Below are positions 51,268 to 51,362 of a DNA stretch of 51,362 bases, piece by piece (within the stretch, counting starts at the first letter, position 1; each line of letters begins with the position of its first letter). Where the stretch lies: assembly GCA_049289295.1 (NCBI GenBank), contig JBATLL010000071.1:1-51362 (forward strand). Reading direction: 5' to 3'. This stretch comes from BOKV01 sp049289295. Its GTDB lineage: Bacteria > Pseudomonadota > Alphaproteobacteria > Rhizobiales > Rhizobiaceae. A model generated the notes under the pieces. It saw only the letters and a list, made by a program, of their open reading frames with translations. It made no database searches and was not told where the DNA came from. A program made the position numbers and the translations under genes.

Positions 51268-51362
51268 TCCGGCATCAGCTATGAAAAAGGCGGGGCCATG
51301 GCCCCGCCTTTTTCATAGCTGATGCCGGATCAGTTGGCGGTGTATTTCGTGATCAGCGCATT
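51235..51362. repeat. Perfect 128-base palindrome at the window end, probable assembly fold-back
   Basis: Bases 51299-51362 are the exact reverse complement of 51235-51298, with no spacer and no mismatch. The left arm contains the last 33 bases of the TRAP solute-binding gene, so the right arm carries a reversed copy of coding sequence. The real element is probably only the central terminator hairpin. The rest looks like an artefact of an assembly that folded back at the contig end. Confidence 0.85.
51284..51313. terminator. Intrinsic terminator at the palindrome centre
   Basis: AAAAAGGCGGGGCC / GGCCCCGCCTTTTT is a strong GC stem flanked by A and T runs, 17 bases after the solute-binding gene stop. 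It is the natural core of the palindrome and a good bidirectional terminator, though its right arm lies in the suspect sequence. Confidence 0.6.

Noticed and set aside
51235..51362. Terminal palindrome as a hairpin telomere or replication end
   Set aside because: The arms include coding sequence of an ordinary transporter gene, and the symmetric centre is a normal terminator. An assembly artefact is simpler.

Overview
The window looks like a chromosome segment of an alphaproteobacterium, most likely a member of the Hyphomicrobiales (Rhizobiales). The strongest evidence is a cell-cycle/flagellar locus with the master regulator CtrA, a CtrA-adjacent FliJ-type protein and the CtrA inhibitor SciP (DUF1153), together with GANTC sites, TTAA-type CtrA half sites and a branched-chain amino-acid (liv) operon carrying a DUF6867 gene. 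GC content is moderately high and nearly every gene is tightly packed with a visible ribosome binding site. No transposase, integrase, phage gene or CRISPR array was seen.

Layout. 1-4.7 kb: VOC-family protein, single-domain receiver, ctrA, fliJ, a phosphonate-type hexapeptide transferase overlapping a PqiA-like membrane protein, and sciP. 4.7-9.8 kb: housekeeping genes (TrkH-type K+ transporter, Nnr NAD(P)HX repair, RlpA-like protein, MnmA, tRNA-Met). 10-14 kb: DUF4173 membrane protein with an OmpR/CreB-type regulator and CreC-type kinase. 14-22.8 kb: an RpiR regulator divergent from a catabolic operon (N-formylglutamate amidohydrolase-like enzyme, TRAP transporter, glutamine-synthetase-like ligase, aldehyde dehydrogenase, iron-type alcohol dehydrogenase). 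The enzyme set fits a gamma-glutamylated route for an amine or amino alcohol. 22.8-24.4 kb: tandem dihaem cytochrome c and a beta-hydroxyacid dehydrogenase. 24.4-30.5 kb: complete livJ-DUF6867-livFGMH set on the minus strand, in which LivG carries an unusual C-terminal extension. 30.8-33.7 kb: a GGDEF-EAL protein and a TMEM43-family protein.

34.0-48.7 kb is the most remarkable part: eight consecutive plus-strand genes for secreted proteins. Six of them end at exactly the same point inside a DUF11/DUF7507-like beta-sandwich repeat, just after the 'TYTVTQxDVD' strand and before the strand that normally follows it ('(I/V)xNTxTxxG'). Five of the proteins begin, directly after the signal peptide, with that missing strand. 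The first two genes encode proteins with adhesin-like N-terminal domains and no such strand. The seventh has the strand but no truncated C-terminal domain and ends in SdrD-B-like and OmpA-like regions. The eighth is a large outer-membrane beta-barrel. I infer a surface fibre assembled by donor-strand exchange between split repeat domains, encoded in order tip to base, without recognisable chaperone or usher genes.

The end of the window (48.8-51.3 kb) has an MFS exporter and a second TRAP solute-binding protein. The last 128 bases are a perfect palindrome that duplicates the end of that gene in reverse and is probably an assembly fold-back.
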